From contig JANJXV010000020.1 of assembly GCA_024803745.1 (NCBI GenBank), positions 19,322,777-19,386,776 of the forward strand: 64,000 bases of DNA, given 5' to 3'. The position numbers and the translations under genes were made by a program. The number at the start of each line of letters is the position of its first letter. Within the stretch, counting starts at the first letter, position 1. Positions 40,146-52,863 of this stretch are shown here, one piece after another. Source of the stretch: Megascapheus bottae. Its lineage: Eukaryota > Chordata > Mammalia > Rodentia > Geomyidae. The notes below the pieces were generated by a model. That model saw only the letters and a list, made by a program, of their open reading frames with translations. It was not told the origin of the DNA and did not search any database.

Positions 40146-43100
40146 CTTTCTTTTTTTCAGATTTGCAAGGCCTCGGGCATAAATGTGGGGTTTGTTTTTC
40201 CTTTTTGACACTCTCTACCAGGTGCAAGTGGCTCAAGGCCAGACATTTTTGTGCTGATGTTTCATCCATGTGCTGTCCTGCCTTCCTCCTCCTGTCCTTG
40301 TTGCCTTGATCCACACAGAGAGGAAAGATGTAAGAATATCCTTCAACTATTCAGTGAAAGAAAAGTCTATGACAGGTTTGCGCTTGATTCTAATAAATTT
40401 TCCATGATAACTTAATGCATATGGTAACATGCAAGTATTCCAAATAAACTTTCTCTTTCTATGGTCTCTGGTAACACCTTCAGTGTGGCTACCCTGGCTT
40501 GTCACTTTCTCCATTGACTTCTAATGTCTGAGGTGGCTGTAACTCCAGTATCTTGTCTGACTAGTGACTGCCTTTCCTGGACCTTTGGCTTCAAGATAAC
40601 CCCTTTCTTTGGAAAAGTGCTAAACTTGATGTTATTCTGGCCTGAAGTCTGGGAGCACTCTTCCTTTTAGGACCAATGTCTCTGGATCACAACCTGGCCA
40701 GAGTCCACGTGTTTTTTTAAGCCTGTGACACTTGAACAATCATAGCTGTTTGTGTTCATTGTCTCAATAAGACAATTTTCAACAGTGCTCAATTTGTCTT
40801 TACTAAATCCCTGTAGATTTTTCTCTACCTTATCTTATCATTTTGCAACTTACATTGGAATAATGTACCACCACCTTCACAAAGTATTATAAAGCAGATT
40901 TTAAGTAAGGAGTGTTTACCATACCATAAGTGCATCTTTACATCTTTTCTGTTTGGAACGTGTGTGTATATGTGAGTGTGTGGAGGAGGGTTATTGGAAT
41001 GTAGGCTCACATAAATGAAAAGGGCATGCTTAGTGTAGTTGCATTGTGAATGGTACACACTCGAGGGAGTTTTTATTGATTGGCATGCTCAGAAGAACTG
41101 CTCAACTGTCTCATGCCATGTGGTTTTGATGAGGTCTGCCAGTCCAAATCATCACCAGTTCCCCTCTGCCCAAATTTTATTTCCTTGATTAGCTTCAGTT
41201 TCATATTCTGGCCTGTTCTGTATAGTATAAATCTGTGGGTGGCTGGAGAACATAGAAACAGAGAAGATGAAAAATCTCTTCCTCTAGCTTCTTTGGACAA
41301 GTTTCAGGCAAGGACCCTTGATAACTGATCTCTTAGTTTTGGGCCATAAAAGAGAGCTTTCAGGTTGGGGTATAGAGAGTAGACCATAGTAATTGGTCTA
41401 AGACAAAGTAAGTGACCACAAACTGAGTTTCCATCTTGCAATGTGTTGTCTAGAAATAGAGTTGAAGACAGTAATATTTTTATACCACTTACCTGAACAA
41501 ATAAGAAACAAGCATGCTCTGTGGCACAAAATTAACAATGCCAACATGAAACTCTGCTCATTCTGGCCAATGTAGATAGACATCTTTGAAATTTTGGAAA
41601 TAGCAATTTGGTGAGGAACAAACTTCTTTCTCGTACCTGAACTGGAGCTGCTCACTAGTCAGGGTAATGAGCAAACTTCCAGGTAATTTTGTTCATGACT
41701 GTATGGATTTGAGAGCGCTTCTGAACAACCTCCAGGTTTGTTCATTAGTCCAGAGTTTTAACTATGTTCAATTGCATATGTGATACCATTCTTAGTAATG
41801 ACAGATAATGACAAGAAAGTCAAAAGATAAGTTAAAAAACTCAAGTATAATGGGACTTCACAGATTAGCTATTGGATGCAAAGCTTTTACATTAAATTGG
41901 TTGCATTATAAGGTTAAAAACAAGAATGTGCATATTAATGCCTTCTAAGTTTTTGATTACATATTTTCCACTAATTTTAAAAAAAGATTCCAAGGATTGT
42001 ATGCAAAGAGCTACAAAAATAATTTAACCTCTAAAATAATAATTAGAACAATACACAGGAAATCCAGATGAAATAGGCTGTGGAATTTGATGTGGGATTC
42101 TGTAGGAGATATGGAATATGGAAATCTAGTATGTTAATACAACTTGCATAAACTTTGACGGGAAATAAAATTATTTATCCAGAAAAGCAACAGTAAAATA
42201 AATGGTACTATGAGGGCCATTTATTTTTTCCCGTTCTTCTTTTTTCTGTTTTCTTGTTCCTCTTCTGCCCTTTCCTTGTATTGTACTTTGGGAAAGTTTA
42301 GCTTTTATGAGCTATGTTCATCTTCTCTGTAGAATGGTGATAGAAGTACTTAATTTCTTCATGAGTAACAAGTAAGGTGTAAAATAAAACTGATAATTTC
42401 AATAAATGCAATTATCTTCTGTTCTAAACTCTAAAATAAACTTCCTGCAATATTTTTATACAGTAGACAATGGTTAACATTTGATTAGGCTTGTATGGAT
42501 GTGTACATCAACACTTTAAAAACCAGTTAACAGTATGGTACCAAAATGGTTCTCTATGAAGTCATTTCTGAGGGGATGTTAGAGCAAATTAGTCCAAGCT
42601 GAGGTAATATTTGTGGACAGAAGGAAACACTTAGCATTTACCTTAGACTATCCATCGCTGTTAGCAATTGTGGCAGGCTAACTTTTGATGGAAGATGGCA
42701 GAGAGGAACCACTGAAACAATTCAGTACTTTTCCTTTAAATGCGATGATTTTTCACAGGGCGCTTACAACTTTTCTTTTTATTGCACAACCATCATAACT
42801 GATGAAGATATGCAAATGTGCACATTAGCACGTAGACACGGGTGTTTATGTCACTACCTTAGTGCTTCTACTGCTGCCAGGGGTTCCCAGCCATGAGTCT
42901 TCAATATGCTCATGACAAGTCTCCTCATGTACTTTGACTCAGGCATACTCTTGACATCCAATGCCAACAAGTCATTTGAAAATAATTGTGCCTCCACCTA
43001 CCACTAAAATGGTATGTCTTGTCAGGTGTCATTGTGGGCTTCCTAAGCCAAAAATCCTGGGGTACTAAGGACTTAGAATGCTATCTCTTGTCACAGTAGG

Positions 43101-44189
43101 GTCTGAACAGAAATCAACATGTTACATCTATCTGTAGGGCTCAGATCTAGGGCTTGGTCATATTGCTCACTTATTTCACTTCTTTTTTTAAGTCCTCTAA
43201 TCAGTTTTCTCCGTCTTGCAACTTTCATCATAACACCACATGATATACTCATGCAAAAGAACAATTGACTACCATTGAGATGGTGTTGGAGATAGTAGAG
43301 GAGTCAATTTCACTTAGTCTAGGTACAGTCAAAGTACCTTATTATATTTTTAATGGATTGAGAAAAACTGATGAAACCTAGCCATTTTACTGAAACCTTT
43401 GAGGCATCTGAAAAATGGTGTTCATGCTGTCTAAAATGAAGAGAATGTGTTAAGTTCATAAAGGGATGTCCCAAAGGATAAACAGTGTCACTTTATTTAG
43501 GGAACTAAGGCCACCAACACAAATTGTGATATTTTTTTCCAGTATCCTCCTTTTCCTGCCTCTTCTTATTGAAGTGATTTCTGGTGAACTATCAGAGGAT
43601 TGATGAATAGTGATGAAAGAGAGATGATGCGTTTCTACCAGAACACCCATTTGGAATTCAGGATAATATTGCAGTTTCCTTTGGAGATTGAAAAGTGTGT
43701 AACAAAATAATCTAAGTAGACTATATCATCTGCAAAAGATAAACAGGGGTGGAGGTTGGAATTTGTTAGAAGGGCAATGGATGGTTTTGACCTTAGGTCT
43801 CCATAATTAACTGAATCAGGTTCCTTGGTATTTCTTTCAGTATTCGGTGTAGGTATGTGGAATTCCCCACTGGATACTGAGCAGTACCTACCTTAGGAAT
43901 TTGTGAACCTAGAGATGAAAACCAGTGTATAGGAAATAAAGGAAAATAGTAGGATTCTCCAAGGAGAAGGCATAAAGTTGGGTTCATAGTTAAGCAAAAG
44001 AGAAGGAAACAATGAGTAAATTGGGACATTATAATGACTGCAAAGTAAATGAGAAAAAGGGTTGGATTCAAAGGATGAAGATTTGAAATTCCCTCCAATG
44101 TCAAAGAATGACAAATATGGGCCTAAATTTGATTGTCCAGATGTACACTCTAAAAATTGTCCAGGGCCAGACATTAAAAACATAGTCCT
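40146..44189. other. Long stretch without recognised repeats or genes
   Basis: About 4 kb where I cannot name any SINE, young L1, LTR or gene. Frames up to 103 codons (for example 43793-44104 minus) show no domain. Either old decayed repeats or unique DNA. Confidence 0.5.
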
Positions 44190-44480
44190 GCAGGAGACTG
44201 GTGTCTCATGCCTGTAATCTTAGCTACTTAAGAGGCTGATGCTGTTGGGAGCCTGGGCAGGAAGGAGTTCACAAAATCCCTTTTCAAGGAAAAGATGGTC
44301 ATGTACCTATCTACCAGGAACCATAACATAGGTGGAGGGTGCTCAGATATACATTGATGTGGAAGAAATATCCTATCTCTCAAGTAATCAGCCAAAAATG
44401 GGGCTCAAGGCATTGTTTGATGGTATATTACCTTCCTAACAAGCCTAAAGGCTAAAATTCAAATCTGGGTATCACCCCCC
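44190..44480 (+). mobile_element. Old three-part B1-B1-tRNA SINE
   Basis: First unit GGTGTCTCATGCCTGTAATC with TTAGCTACTTAAGAGGCTGA; second unit ATGGTCATGTACCTATCTAC with ATATCCTATCTCTCAAGTAA; third tRNA-like unit GGGGCTCAAGGCATTGTTTG with TAAAATTCAAATCTGGGTAT. It is a forward-strand counterpart of 30236-30545. Confidence 0.7.
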
Positions 44481-44500
44481 CCACACACACACACGTACTC
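44478..44500. repeat. C-run and (CA)n
   Basis: Eight C residues and five CA units directly after the trimeric SINE. Confidence 0.85.
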
Positions 44501-44940
44501 CTACATGTACCCACACTCAGCAAACCACACATCACACACAATTTCTATTAGTAATGTAGGTAGCCTTGATTATGCCTTTTAATATACTTGTAAGACCATC
44601 ATTTGTACTTTGAAATTTGTATTTGAAGTTTGAGCCTTTCTAGTTTGTCAGTTATGAGTCTCTAGCTGTCATACTTCCTGCTGGAAAAGAACTTTCCTTT
44701 TGACCCCAGGATTGACATGTTATTGTTTGGGTCATCTTAAGAAATAAACATGCTCCAGTTTTTCATATTCCCAGGACTATTCTGAACACCTGATCTTCAG
44801 AGACAGAAAGGACTTTGTTTGCACTAGCTTCAAAGAAATGTTTGACAGTCTAGTTTGCCACTGTGAAAGAGAGCTTCCACAATGTGTAGCAGTGACTGTG
44901 ATCTAATCACTTCCCTTGATTACTTAATAAGATTCTATTC
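44501..44940. other. Unannotated sequence
   Basis: Nothing recognised. Confidence 0.5.
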
Positions 44941-44955
44941 AAGCTTGAGTTTTTT
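44941..44955. repeat. Target-site duplication, left copy (one mismatch)
   Basis: AAGCTTGAGTTTTTT here and AAGCTCGAGTTTTTT at 45155-45169 differ at one position and flank the SINE. Confidence 0.85.
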
Positions 44956-45154
44956 ATTTATTTACTTTTTGCCAGTCCTGGGCTTAAGCTCAGGGCCTGA
45001 GCACTGCCCTTGGACTTTCTCAAGGCTAGAGCTCTACCACTTGAGCCTCAGTACCAATTCCAGCTTTTTCCTTTGTATGTGATACCAAGGAATCGAACCC
45101 GGGTCTTTGTGCATGCTAGGCAAGCACTCTACCACTAGGCCAAACTCCCGGCCC
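44956..45154 (-). mobile_element. IDL-Geo SINE, reverse strand
   Basis: TTTGCCAGTCCTGGGCTTAA, TACCACTTGAGCCTCAGTAC, then the ID monomer AAGGAATCGAACCCGGGTCT ... AAACTCCCGGCCC. Full-length dimer. Confidence 0.95.
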
Positions 45155-45177
45155 AAGCTCGAGTTTTTTTCAAATAA

Positions 45178-45226
45178 ATATCTATCTATCTATCTATGTA
45201 TCTATCTATCTATCTATCTATCTATT
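45178..45226. repeat. (TATC)n microsatellite
   Basis: About 12 units with one GTAT interruption, next to a possible reverse-strand B1 fragment. Confidence 0.95.
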
Positions 45227-45300
45227 CAGTGTAGCCTAGGCTGGCTGGAAATGTATGACCTTTCTTACCTCAGTGGCAGGCTGCACCATGTCCCACCTGT
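45227..45300 (-). mobile_element. Possible B1-like fragment, reverse strand
   Basis: AGTGTAGCCTAGGCTGGCTG and TGACCTTTCTTACCTCAGTG resemble the antisense B1 core. Short and diverged. Confidence 0.5.
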
Positions 45301-46879
45301 GAAATGCTTTACCAGGAGCCTTTGGAGACAACTCTTTTTTTTATTATTATTTCTGTCACAATCACAGAATCACCATGAATTTCTGCTTATGTACTTAGAA
45401 CTGTTTAGAATGAGATTTCTCTTCGGTCCATTTTAGATTCTCCTCTAAGATTCCTGTTTTCCCTTCAAAGACTTTTCTCTACTGAGTACTACTAGCAACT
45501 GCCTTGGCATGATGAAGAGCAGCTGTTAGTCTGTAAGTGCTGGGAAATATGCAGATTAGTGTGAACATCAAAGAACAGTAACATTCCTTCACAGAAATCT
45601 GCATGGCTGTCTTCTGCCATGTGTTTAGTGACTATTTGGATAATCATGCTGATGATTTAGCAAGGCTTATTGATTGGAAACTCTGTGTGTGCACACGTAC
45701 ATTAGGATTTTGTATTTTTAGCAGAAAGAAAGACAGAAAAGAGAAAGAAGAAGAAGTTTGGAATACATTACACTGGATGGGCTCCAGCCACTCTTCTTTG
45801 GGAAACTCCGATCTGTATGAATTGTGCTTGAATTGACCCACTTGTCAATGCAGATATTTTCACATCATTAAAATCCAGCACCTCTTTGTTGAATTATAGC
45901 TCATTGCAATCTGACAAATAACCCACCTTTATGTGAGCACTGGTGATGACAGAGGGGATGGACTTAACCTCAAGTATCACAGAGCCTTGTGGGAAGCGAG
46001 GGGATCGATAGAAGTAATATAAAATCAACACAGTGTGCCTTAAGTGAGGTGTCAAGAGGGTGCTCTTGTTATATGGGCACACAGAGTCGAAAGCATTCCC
46101 TGGCACGGCCTCTATCAACCAGACACTGAAAAAACAAAGTTCCAAGGGGAATGATATTTCTAAAGGCTCTGAGGATGGGAAAAGTGACGGAAAAATCTGG
46201 TTAGTGCAGAGGGAGGAGAGTTAGCTTCCTCCTCAAATGGTTTCCTGATCATCCATTGGGAAGAAATCCCAGAATCCTCATCTCTCTCTCAGCCTCATGA
46301 ACACAGCAATCCCTCAGTTGTGTTCTGTATGCCTTCTTAGGTTGAGACTTTAAAAGCACTCCTGTCATTCCTTCTGTTTCCCAATGCAGCAATTTCCTAA
46401 TACCTTGTTATGCATCCCCGTCAGCTCAGTGTTCCCATAGTATTTATTCAGTGCTTAGCAGACGAAAGACAAAACAATCTGGAGATAGCACTTATTGAGG
46501 GAGACACAAGCTTTCCTTGTGGCAATCTCCTCCAAGCCAGGCGGTTTCTTCACAGCTCTTCAGAGAAGAAGAGTGAGCTCACCCCCACCTAAAGTGTCAC
46601 ATATACTGTCTCCAGTGTATGCTGCACGCACAGCAGGTCCTCAACATCCTAGTACCAAGGAGACCCGTCTTTCATTCTTCACCTGTGGCTTTTAAGCTCT
46701 CTTGATGCCAGATAGCTAGTTCTGGGCTCTTTTCCAGGAAGTTAAAAATCCACATTATCCATGTGAGTTAACAGCATATTTACATAAAAGAGATGAGAAG
46801 ATAACTTAAACAGGAACCCTCTCCAAGTTCTCAGTTCCTATGATTATGAAAATAAATCAACATAATAAATATCCACCTT
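45301..46879. other. Unannotated sequence
   Basis: About 1.6 kb. Frames at 45603-45836 and 45894-46145 show no recognisable domain. Confidence 0.5.
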
Positions 46880-46955
46880 TTGACTATTTAGTATCAGCAG
46901 GGGTTCATAGGCACTCAATAAAAGTTTGCTTATTGACTAAATGAATTAATAAGTG
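46880..46955 (+). mobile_element. MIR or L2-like 3' end
   Basis: TTCATAGGCACTCAATAAAA, GTTTGCTTATTGACTAAATG and AATTAATAAG match the common GGCRCTCAATAAATGTTTGTTGAATGAATG-type terminus. Confidence 0.6.
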
Positions 46956-47479
46956 AGCGACTGGGCTGGTTGGAAGATAGCCCCATCATTCTTCCTCCTA
47001 CATTCCATTTTTTAAATTCCTCTGGAAAGTGAGTGGGAGAGGAGACTGAAACTGAGTGGAAGGAGCATCTACGTTTCCCATTCCCTTTTCTGAATGCCTC
47101 GTGTGTCACAAAGGAAACACATGTGATGCCATTTTTCTCATGTCCTCTGATTCCTCCACATAGACAGGAGAGAAGTCACAGCCCACTGTGCTATAGAAAG
47201 GAGAGATAAGACGGCCTCCACGCAAACTCCAAAACCTTCTCATGCTTTGGTTGATGACAAAACCATGGGCGAAACAGGTGGTTTAGAGTGGGTAGAGCAG
47301 AACTAAAGTCCTGTTCGAGGATCTTTATTTTTCTTTCTACACTTTTGACTCTTTTTCCTGCTGAGGGTGGTACCCCTGAGACTGTGCACTCATTCTCACA
47401 GGTACAGGACTTTGTACTCTGTGGAGCATGTTCATACACATTTCTCCTTTAATTCTTACAATAATACCACAAGTCTTAT
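46956..47479. other. Unannotated sequence
   Basis: No gene or clear repeat; the reverse frames at 47191-47567 overlap and lack domains. Confidence 0.45.
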
Positions 47480-47875
47480 CTCGTGCCATTCCCCCCTCAG
47501 CACAGCCACACAGTTGCTGTTCTTGGATCATATGAAACTCCTCCTTGCCATGGAGCCTTTTGCACATGTTATCCCCTTGTCCTGGAATGTTGTCTCCACA
47601 CCCTCCCTTCCCACACCCACTGCTTAAAATCTCATTCCCTAAGGAGATGTTCTCCTTACTGCCTCCACAGTGAAGCTTTGCATCTCTCTTACACCCTTCC
47701 GCTCACTCTCCTTCTTCCTAGCAAGTATTATAAAGTAGTTCCGTATGATCTGTCTACTCGGTTTGTCTTCTTTAAATAAAAGGTTAAGCCACTGAAAATA
47801 GAGATTGTACCTGGGGTGATGTTTGTTTACTAATGAGGCAGGCACCTACTAAGGGCTCAGCTAATGCTGAATAGA
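47480..47875 (+). mobile_element. L2 3' end
   Basis: The order is classic L2: TTTTGCACATGTTATCCCCT and TGTCCTGGAATGTTGTCTCC, CCCTAAGGAGATGTTCTCCT, AGCAAGTATTATAAAGTAG, ATAGAGATTGTACCTGGGG and GCACCTACTAAGGGCTCAG. The 98-codon frame at 47483-47779 lies in this L2 and is not a gene. Confidence 0.8.
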
Positions 47876-49765
47876 TTTTGGCAAGGCAAACATTGGAATC
47901 ACTGTCTCTCCAGTTGAGAAAGATTCCATGCCTGGAGAAGGCTGGACTTCCATTTATGATTTAATCTCTGGTGCTTTACTTCATCCTTTACTCAACCTTT
48001 GTTTCTGTGAAATCCTCTGTGGATCAGAAATAGAGGAAGAAGGGCAAGTGGCCATGGTCAGAGGCACAGAAGCACATTAGAGTTAGTCCTTCATTTATTT
48101 CTCTTATAGTTTCTGATGGTGGGTGTCTGTTTCACACAGGCTAAATTCCAATTTGTGTGACAACAGGTTTGCATCCACCCAATCTAGGAAGTTCACATTG
48201 GTAAATTCTGTTCACACATTGGTAAATTCTGTTCCCACACTAGGAAGAAGATACTCAAGCAATTAAAAAAAAAGAACAATGAATTTTAGACATCCTAAAG
48301 GCTTATTTGGGCAGCTTGCCCAAGGGTCAGAAAGAAAGGATAGATCGGATGATACCTGTAGAATCAAATCAAACCTGTCTTGCTGTATACCATTTTGTTT
48401 CTCTAGCTAACATTTAGCACAAAATAGCAGATCACGTTGTTTCTATATTTTATCATTTTCAGATCCTGATCAATGGGTTTGTATTTTTTTTTTACTATTG
48501 GTGGTTGCTAAGAGTGTGCATTTTTCTCTCAGTATGTCCTTCTCCACGGCAGCTCCCAACAAATGCTCTCCAGCTGAAAGTGGATGTGTCTGGCATTAAA
48601 ATCACAAACGAGAGGGCTGAATCAGGGCCCTGTGTCTATGGAGAAAACCTCTCATCACTCTCGCTACCACCAGCGACTGGCTTGAGACAGAATAAGTCAT
48701 AGGGCCTCTGCTCTTTCTGTACATTAGTGTGGTTTTTTGGATGACATTTCATGAGCTTTTTTAAGTTTAATAATGACACTAATATTTCTTTCACATTTAA
48801 CCAGAATATCTAACCATGGTCCTCTTTTATAGACTTCAAAAGTCCTTTCAATCTTCCAAGTTTTATTTTGAAAATCTAAATCTGAGACTTTATCTAAATG
48901 GCTGCAATTTTTAATTTTTTTCCAATACTTTATTTGTATGGTGCTTAAGGAGCTTGTCTTTAAAAACAAGGGCCCTAGATTGAAATTTTAATTTCCTAAA
49001 TAGTATCAGATACCCTAGAGGAATTAGATTACTAAGATTGTTTAGAATCTCAAAAATACAGGCTTTGAGATGAAAATAAAGACTAGGTAGCTTTAAATGG
49101 GAGAGGAGGAGGGAGAGAGAATTCCATGTTAACAGTTATGATGTCTCAGCTATAGGAAAGGATGTGGCTTGTCAGGAGTCTAGAATTCAACCTGGGCGAT
49201 GGCAATGCTGAGATTGGTTGAATAAATGAAGCAGGAGGTAGATTATAAAAAGACTTATATCAGTATTTCCTTAACTTAGAAATACCATATTGATGTGTGA
49301 TATATACAACTATGTACTGATTTTATGAATTAATTTTAACTTAGTAAACTATATGGTAGCCTAAGTTATTCCTTATCTAAGGAAGAGGGGCACTGAACTT
49401 CTTGTGGCTCCTGGAACTGAGGAGAGACATCATCGCTAAATGAGGATTGGGGATATTTTGAAAAAGTTTTCAAACACCACAGGCTCATATAAAGACACAT
49501 TTGTGTATCCTATACAAGAAAGCTTTTCATTGAATAACCCCTCAATAGGTTCCACTGAGAAAGGGGAAAATAAAGTGACCAGGACTTTATTTTTGCCTAA
49601 AGCCGCAGAGGCAAAAGGAGGTGGCTGGTTTTTGAAGATTATGGATTCTACACAGGTGGTTCCTCTTCCCTCTAACCCACTGGGAATCCTCTAGAATACT
49701 GTTTTTCCTTTCCCTAACACCTCCACTTAACAGGCATGTGTATATCTTGCTTATTATCATCTTTG
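47876..49765. other. Unannotated sequence with a small tandem repeat
   Basis: TTCACATTGGTAAATTCTG and CACACATTGGTAAATTCTG lie in tandem at 48191-48233. At 48531-48532 an AG follows a good pyrimidine tract, then an open stretch to 48702 with four CpGs, but no matching donor was found. No gene can be supported. Confidence 0.45.
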
Positions 49766-49926
49766 TTTCTTCCCTCCCTGCCTCCCTCTCTCCCTCCCTC
49801 CCTCCCTCCCTCCCTCCCTCCCTCCCTCCCTCCCTCCCTCCCTCCCTCCTTTCCTTCCTTCCTTCCTTCCTTCCTTCCTTCCTTCCTTCCTTCCTTCCTT
49901 CCTTCCTTCCTTCCTCCCTTCTTCCC
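49766..49926. repeat. (CCCT)n-(CCTT)n microsatellite
   Basis: About 18 CCCT units then about 17 CCTT units, ending at the tail side of the reverse-strand B1-Geo SINE. The long P/S/L and K/E/G frames here are repeat translations. Confidence 0.95.
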
Positions 49927-49941
49927 TTTCTTCATGCTCTC

Positions 49942-50142
49942 TCAGGGGCTTGAACTCAGGGCCTAGGTGCTGTCCCTGAGCTATTTGTTCAAGTCCATCA
50001 CTCTGCCACTTGGAGCTACATTTTCACTTCCAGCTTTTTGATAGTTAATTGGAGATAAGAGTGTCATGGAATTTTTTTTCCTGTACAGGTTTTTAACTGT
50101 GATCCTTAGATCTCAGCCTCCTGAGTAGCTAAGATTACAGCG
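49942..50142 (-). mobile_element. B1-Geo SINE, reverse strand
   Basis: CAGGGGCTTGAACTCAGGGC and CTCTGCCACTTGGAGCTACA (Geo), TAGTTAATTGGAGATAAGAG (linker), CCTCCTGAGTAGCTAAGATT (B1-like). The extreme 5' B1 end is missing. Confidence 0.9.
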
Positions 50143-50689
50143 AAAAATAGCAATAGTATTTACCCTAAACCAGTTTTACCTGAGAGAATGAAAATAGTTA
50201 TTTTAGTTACAATTTGGAATACACTAGCAACTGAGCATAATAGAATGGTTCTTCTGTGGGATTCTTGAATTTTGTATCTAAGAAGATACAGAAAATGTAT
50301 TCCACAGTCATCTTGTTATGTGTATCCAAAGTGAAATTACAGCAGAATCCATTATAACATAAAATGTTACACATTTTCTCTCTTGGAGACATGCTTAGCA
50401 ACTGAGGCTTAAATTTCAAATTAAATATAATCAGTCCAAAATCTCATAGAATTTTCAGTTAATTATTGTGAAGTGGGAAACATGGGCAAAATATATTCTC
50501 ATGGGTGAAATCATGAATATTGACTCAGAGTTTCATTCCTTCAGTTCTATATTGCAAGTTATAATTCAGGTTATAATCTTATGTCTTCACATTTGGATAA
50601 ACATAAAAGAGCCTTCTGGATTTAGTCTTGGTCCTTTTGACTGACTCCTTACATAGAGCAACTCATAGTAAACATGTATTTTTCCCTTC
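50143..50689. other. Unannotated sequence
   Basis: No gene or repeat family recognised. Confidence 0.5.
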
Positions 50690-51040
50690 GTTAGAAACTT
50701 TCAATCGCTTTCTACAACTTGCTGATTAAAATTTGAACTCTATACTGTAATTTTCTATCCAGAAGACTGTAGAGTCTTTTAAACATTAACTCTGACTCCT
50801 TGCTTTGCTTCCTGTCTCTTAAGTATCAACTTGTTAACCAATCCAAAGCCAAGGCTTCCTTTTTTGAGCTTGGGGTGTGTTTGGGATGCTTCTTGTAGGA
50901 TTTCAGCCATTTAGCTCCTTGGGGTCAGTTGATAAAGGTCTTCTCTGGGTTCCTCACACTCTCTGAAGTTTCTTTTCAGCTTTTCTCATTACATTTATTA
51001 ACAGTTATTATTTGAATGGCTTGTTAGACTTATTCTTGCT
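50690..51040 (+). mobile_element. Possible decayed L2 fragment
   Basis: The stretch TCAATCGCTTTCTACAACTT ... AAAATTTGAACTCTATACTG followed by pyrimidine-rich text and TTTTCTCATTACATTTATTA resembles L2 order, with heavy divergence. Confidence 0.35.
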
Positions 51041-52484
51041 AACAAACTTGCTTTTTTCAGAAAAAACATGATTTCCTTGCACAAGGAAAAATGAAACAAA
51101 AATAAATAAATAGAAGCAAAACAATCCAAGCATGTGATAATGAACTGAAACAAAATCTTGGGAGAATTAAATTACCACTTGAAACAGGTAAATTATATCA
51201 GCAATACAAAGTATCTACTGAGAGGCTTTTCTAAACTATATAATCTGTACAGAATAATTGAACTGATGTTATCTGAATCATCATTACTATTTTCTTTCTT
51301 ATCAATGTGTTTTTAATTAAACCCAATGTTGAATTAATCCTGACACTGCTTGGGGAAAAAAAAAAAGACGACAAACCAAGAAATGCCTTTAAGGTAAATT
51401 TCATATGGGAGATTCAAGGCTGGGGATGTTGAGAGCACAAGAATCCCACATCCTTGCAGTTTCCTTGGAATAGGATCTGGGTAATGGACAGGGCAATTTT
51501 CTTGTTGAGGAAGATAGCCCAGTAGTTTTTAAGCATAGCTTACATGCGACATGTAAATTTCTGATCTCCCAAACGTATTACCCCAAACTCCAGGGATTGT
51601 TTGGAATACTTGCCACAGATTACTTTAACAAACAATATCACTTGACCCTAACTTCTTAGATTCTAGTGTAATTTCTATCACAATAATATTTGAGCAGCAA
51701 TACTGCAACTGTGTAACAACTGACAGTAGTGACAATGAATTCACCTGTTACAAATCTTGATAAGAGTTGATCAAGAGCATTTGCTTTGATTTGACAGTGT
51801 TCAGAGTTGTTTTCTTGTGCTTATGGTATGTACATGGATGTGTGTTGTAATATATTACATGTATATTTACGTGTATGCACATGTATGTGTGGAGTGTGTG
51901 TGTAGAACACACATACCTGTCATTTGTTTTTCTGGATGGAATAAAGGTTTTCTGCTATGAATGAGGCAGGTTTTTTAATGTTACAAGGCTGTTTGTGCCT
52001 TTGACATTGAGGATTAATTCCCCTTATGATCACCTGTTATTGACTTTGCTCAGGCATCTCTATGACAGGAAAGCACAATAGGTTAGATTTGATTTAAGAT
52101 CCTGAAAACATCTGAAAATCAATGCATTCTGAAAGAAAGTAGTAAATGTGTGAAATTAATCTAGAAAACATGAGATTTTGTTCTCTTTACTCAATCTAGA
52201 AACCTTAAAGTATTCCCTTGGTCTTTTGGTTAATAAGTGGCCAGATTTGTTTATTTACATTGTTCATCTCACTTTTTCACATGGCTGTCTGCCACCTTTT
52301 ATCAGAACACGACCATATATCGTTTTCTTTGGTATGTTGCTAATTTGGGGACAGCACAGAACAAATACATATTACCATGTAAAGGTATATGCACTCTTTT
52401 AAGCATTAAGGGTCTTGTGTAACAATATTAAAGTGATTGAAAATTATTGAATTGATAGAGTACTGCTGACTAGAATCCTTTCTT
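51041..52484. other. Unannotated sequence
   Basis: A mixed TG/TA patch at 51838-51905 is the only simple repeat. No gene recognised. Confidence 0.5.
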
Positions 52485-52497
52485 GAAAGTGAGTGGA
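52485..52497. repeat. Target-site duplication, left copy
   Basis: GAAAGTGAGTGGA recurs at 52851-52863; the GAAAG part can merge with the SINE tail, so the safe core is TGAGTGGA. Confidence 0.8.
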
Positions 52498-52706
52498 TCC
52501 GGGTGTGGTGGCTCACGCCTGCAATCCTAGCTACTGAGGAGGCTGAGATCTGAGGGTCAAGGTTCAAAGCCAGCCCTGGCACAAAAGGACCAGAGACTCT
52601 ATCTCCAATTAATCCTTAGAAGATGGGAAGTGGGGCTTGGCTCAAGGACAGGGCGGGAGCCTTGAGCTGAAGTGCTCAGGGACAGTGCTCAGGCCCCATG
52701 ACCCAC
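52498..52706 (+). mobile_element. Young B1-Geo SINE
   Basis: TCCGGGTGTGGTGGCTCACG, CCTGCAATCCTAGCTACTGA, GGCTGAGATCTGAGGGTCAA, CTCCAATTAATCCTTAGAAG, then Geo AGTGGGGCTTGGCTCAAGGA ... TCAGGCCCCATGACCC. With a large GAAA tail and TSD it shows that the 7SL-left chimera was itself mobilised. Confidence 0.93.
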
Positions 52707-52777
52707 AAAGAAAAAAAAGAAAAAGAAAGAAAGAAAGAAAGAGAGAAAGAGAGAAAGAAAGAAAGAAAGAAAGAAAA

Positions 52778-52817
<40 letters not shown>

Positions 52818-52850
52818 AAAAAAAGGAAGGAAGGAAGGAAAAGAAAGAAA
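52707..52850. repeat. (GAAA)n SINE-tail microsatellite
   Basis: About 140 bases of GAAA and AAAG units with a GGAA block near 52825-52839, forming the expanded tail of the B1-Geo SINE. Confidence 0.95.
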
Positions 52851-52863
52851 GAAAGTGAGTGGA

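Noticed and set aside
45603..45836. 77-codon frame starting at ATG
   Set aside because: No domain, no splice context and a Lys/Glu-rich low-complexity middle.
47367..47779. Overlapping Pro/Leu-rich frames
   Set aside because: They fall mainly in an L2 3' end.
49766..49926. Regular direct repeats as a CRISPR-like array
   Set aside because: Tetranucleotide microsatellite with no spacers, in a mammalian context.
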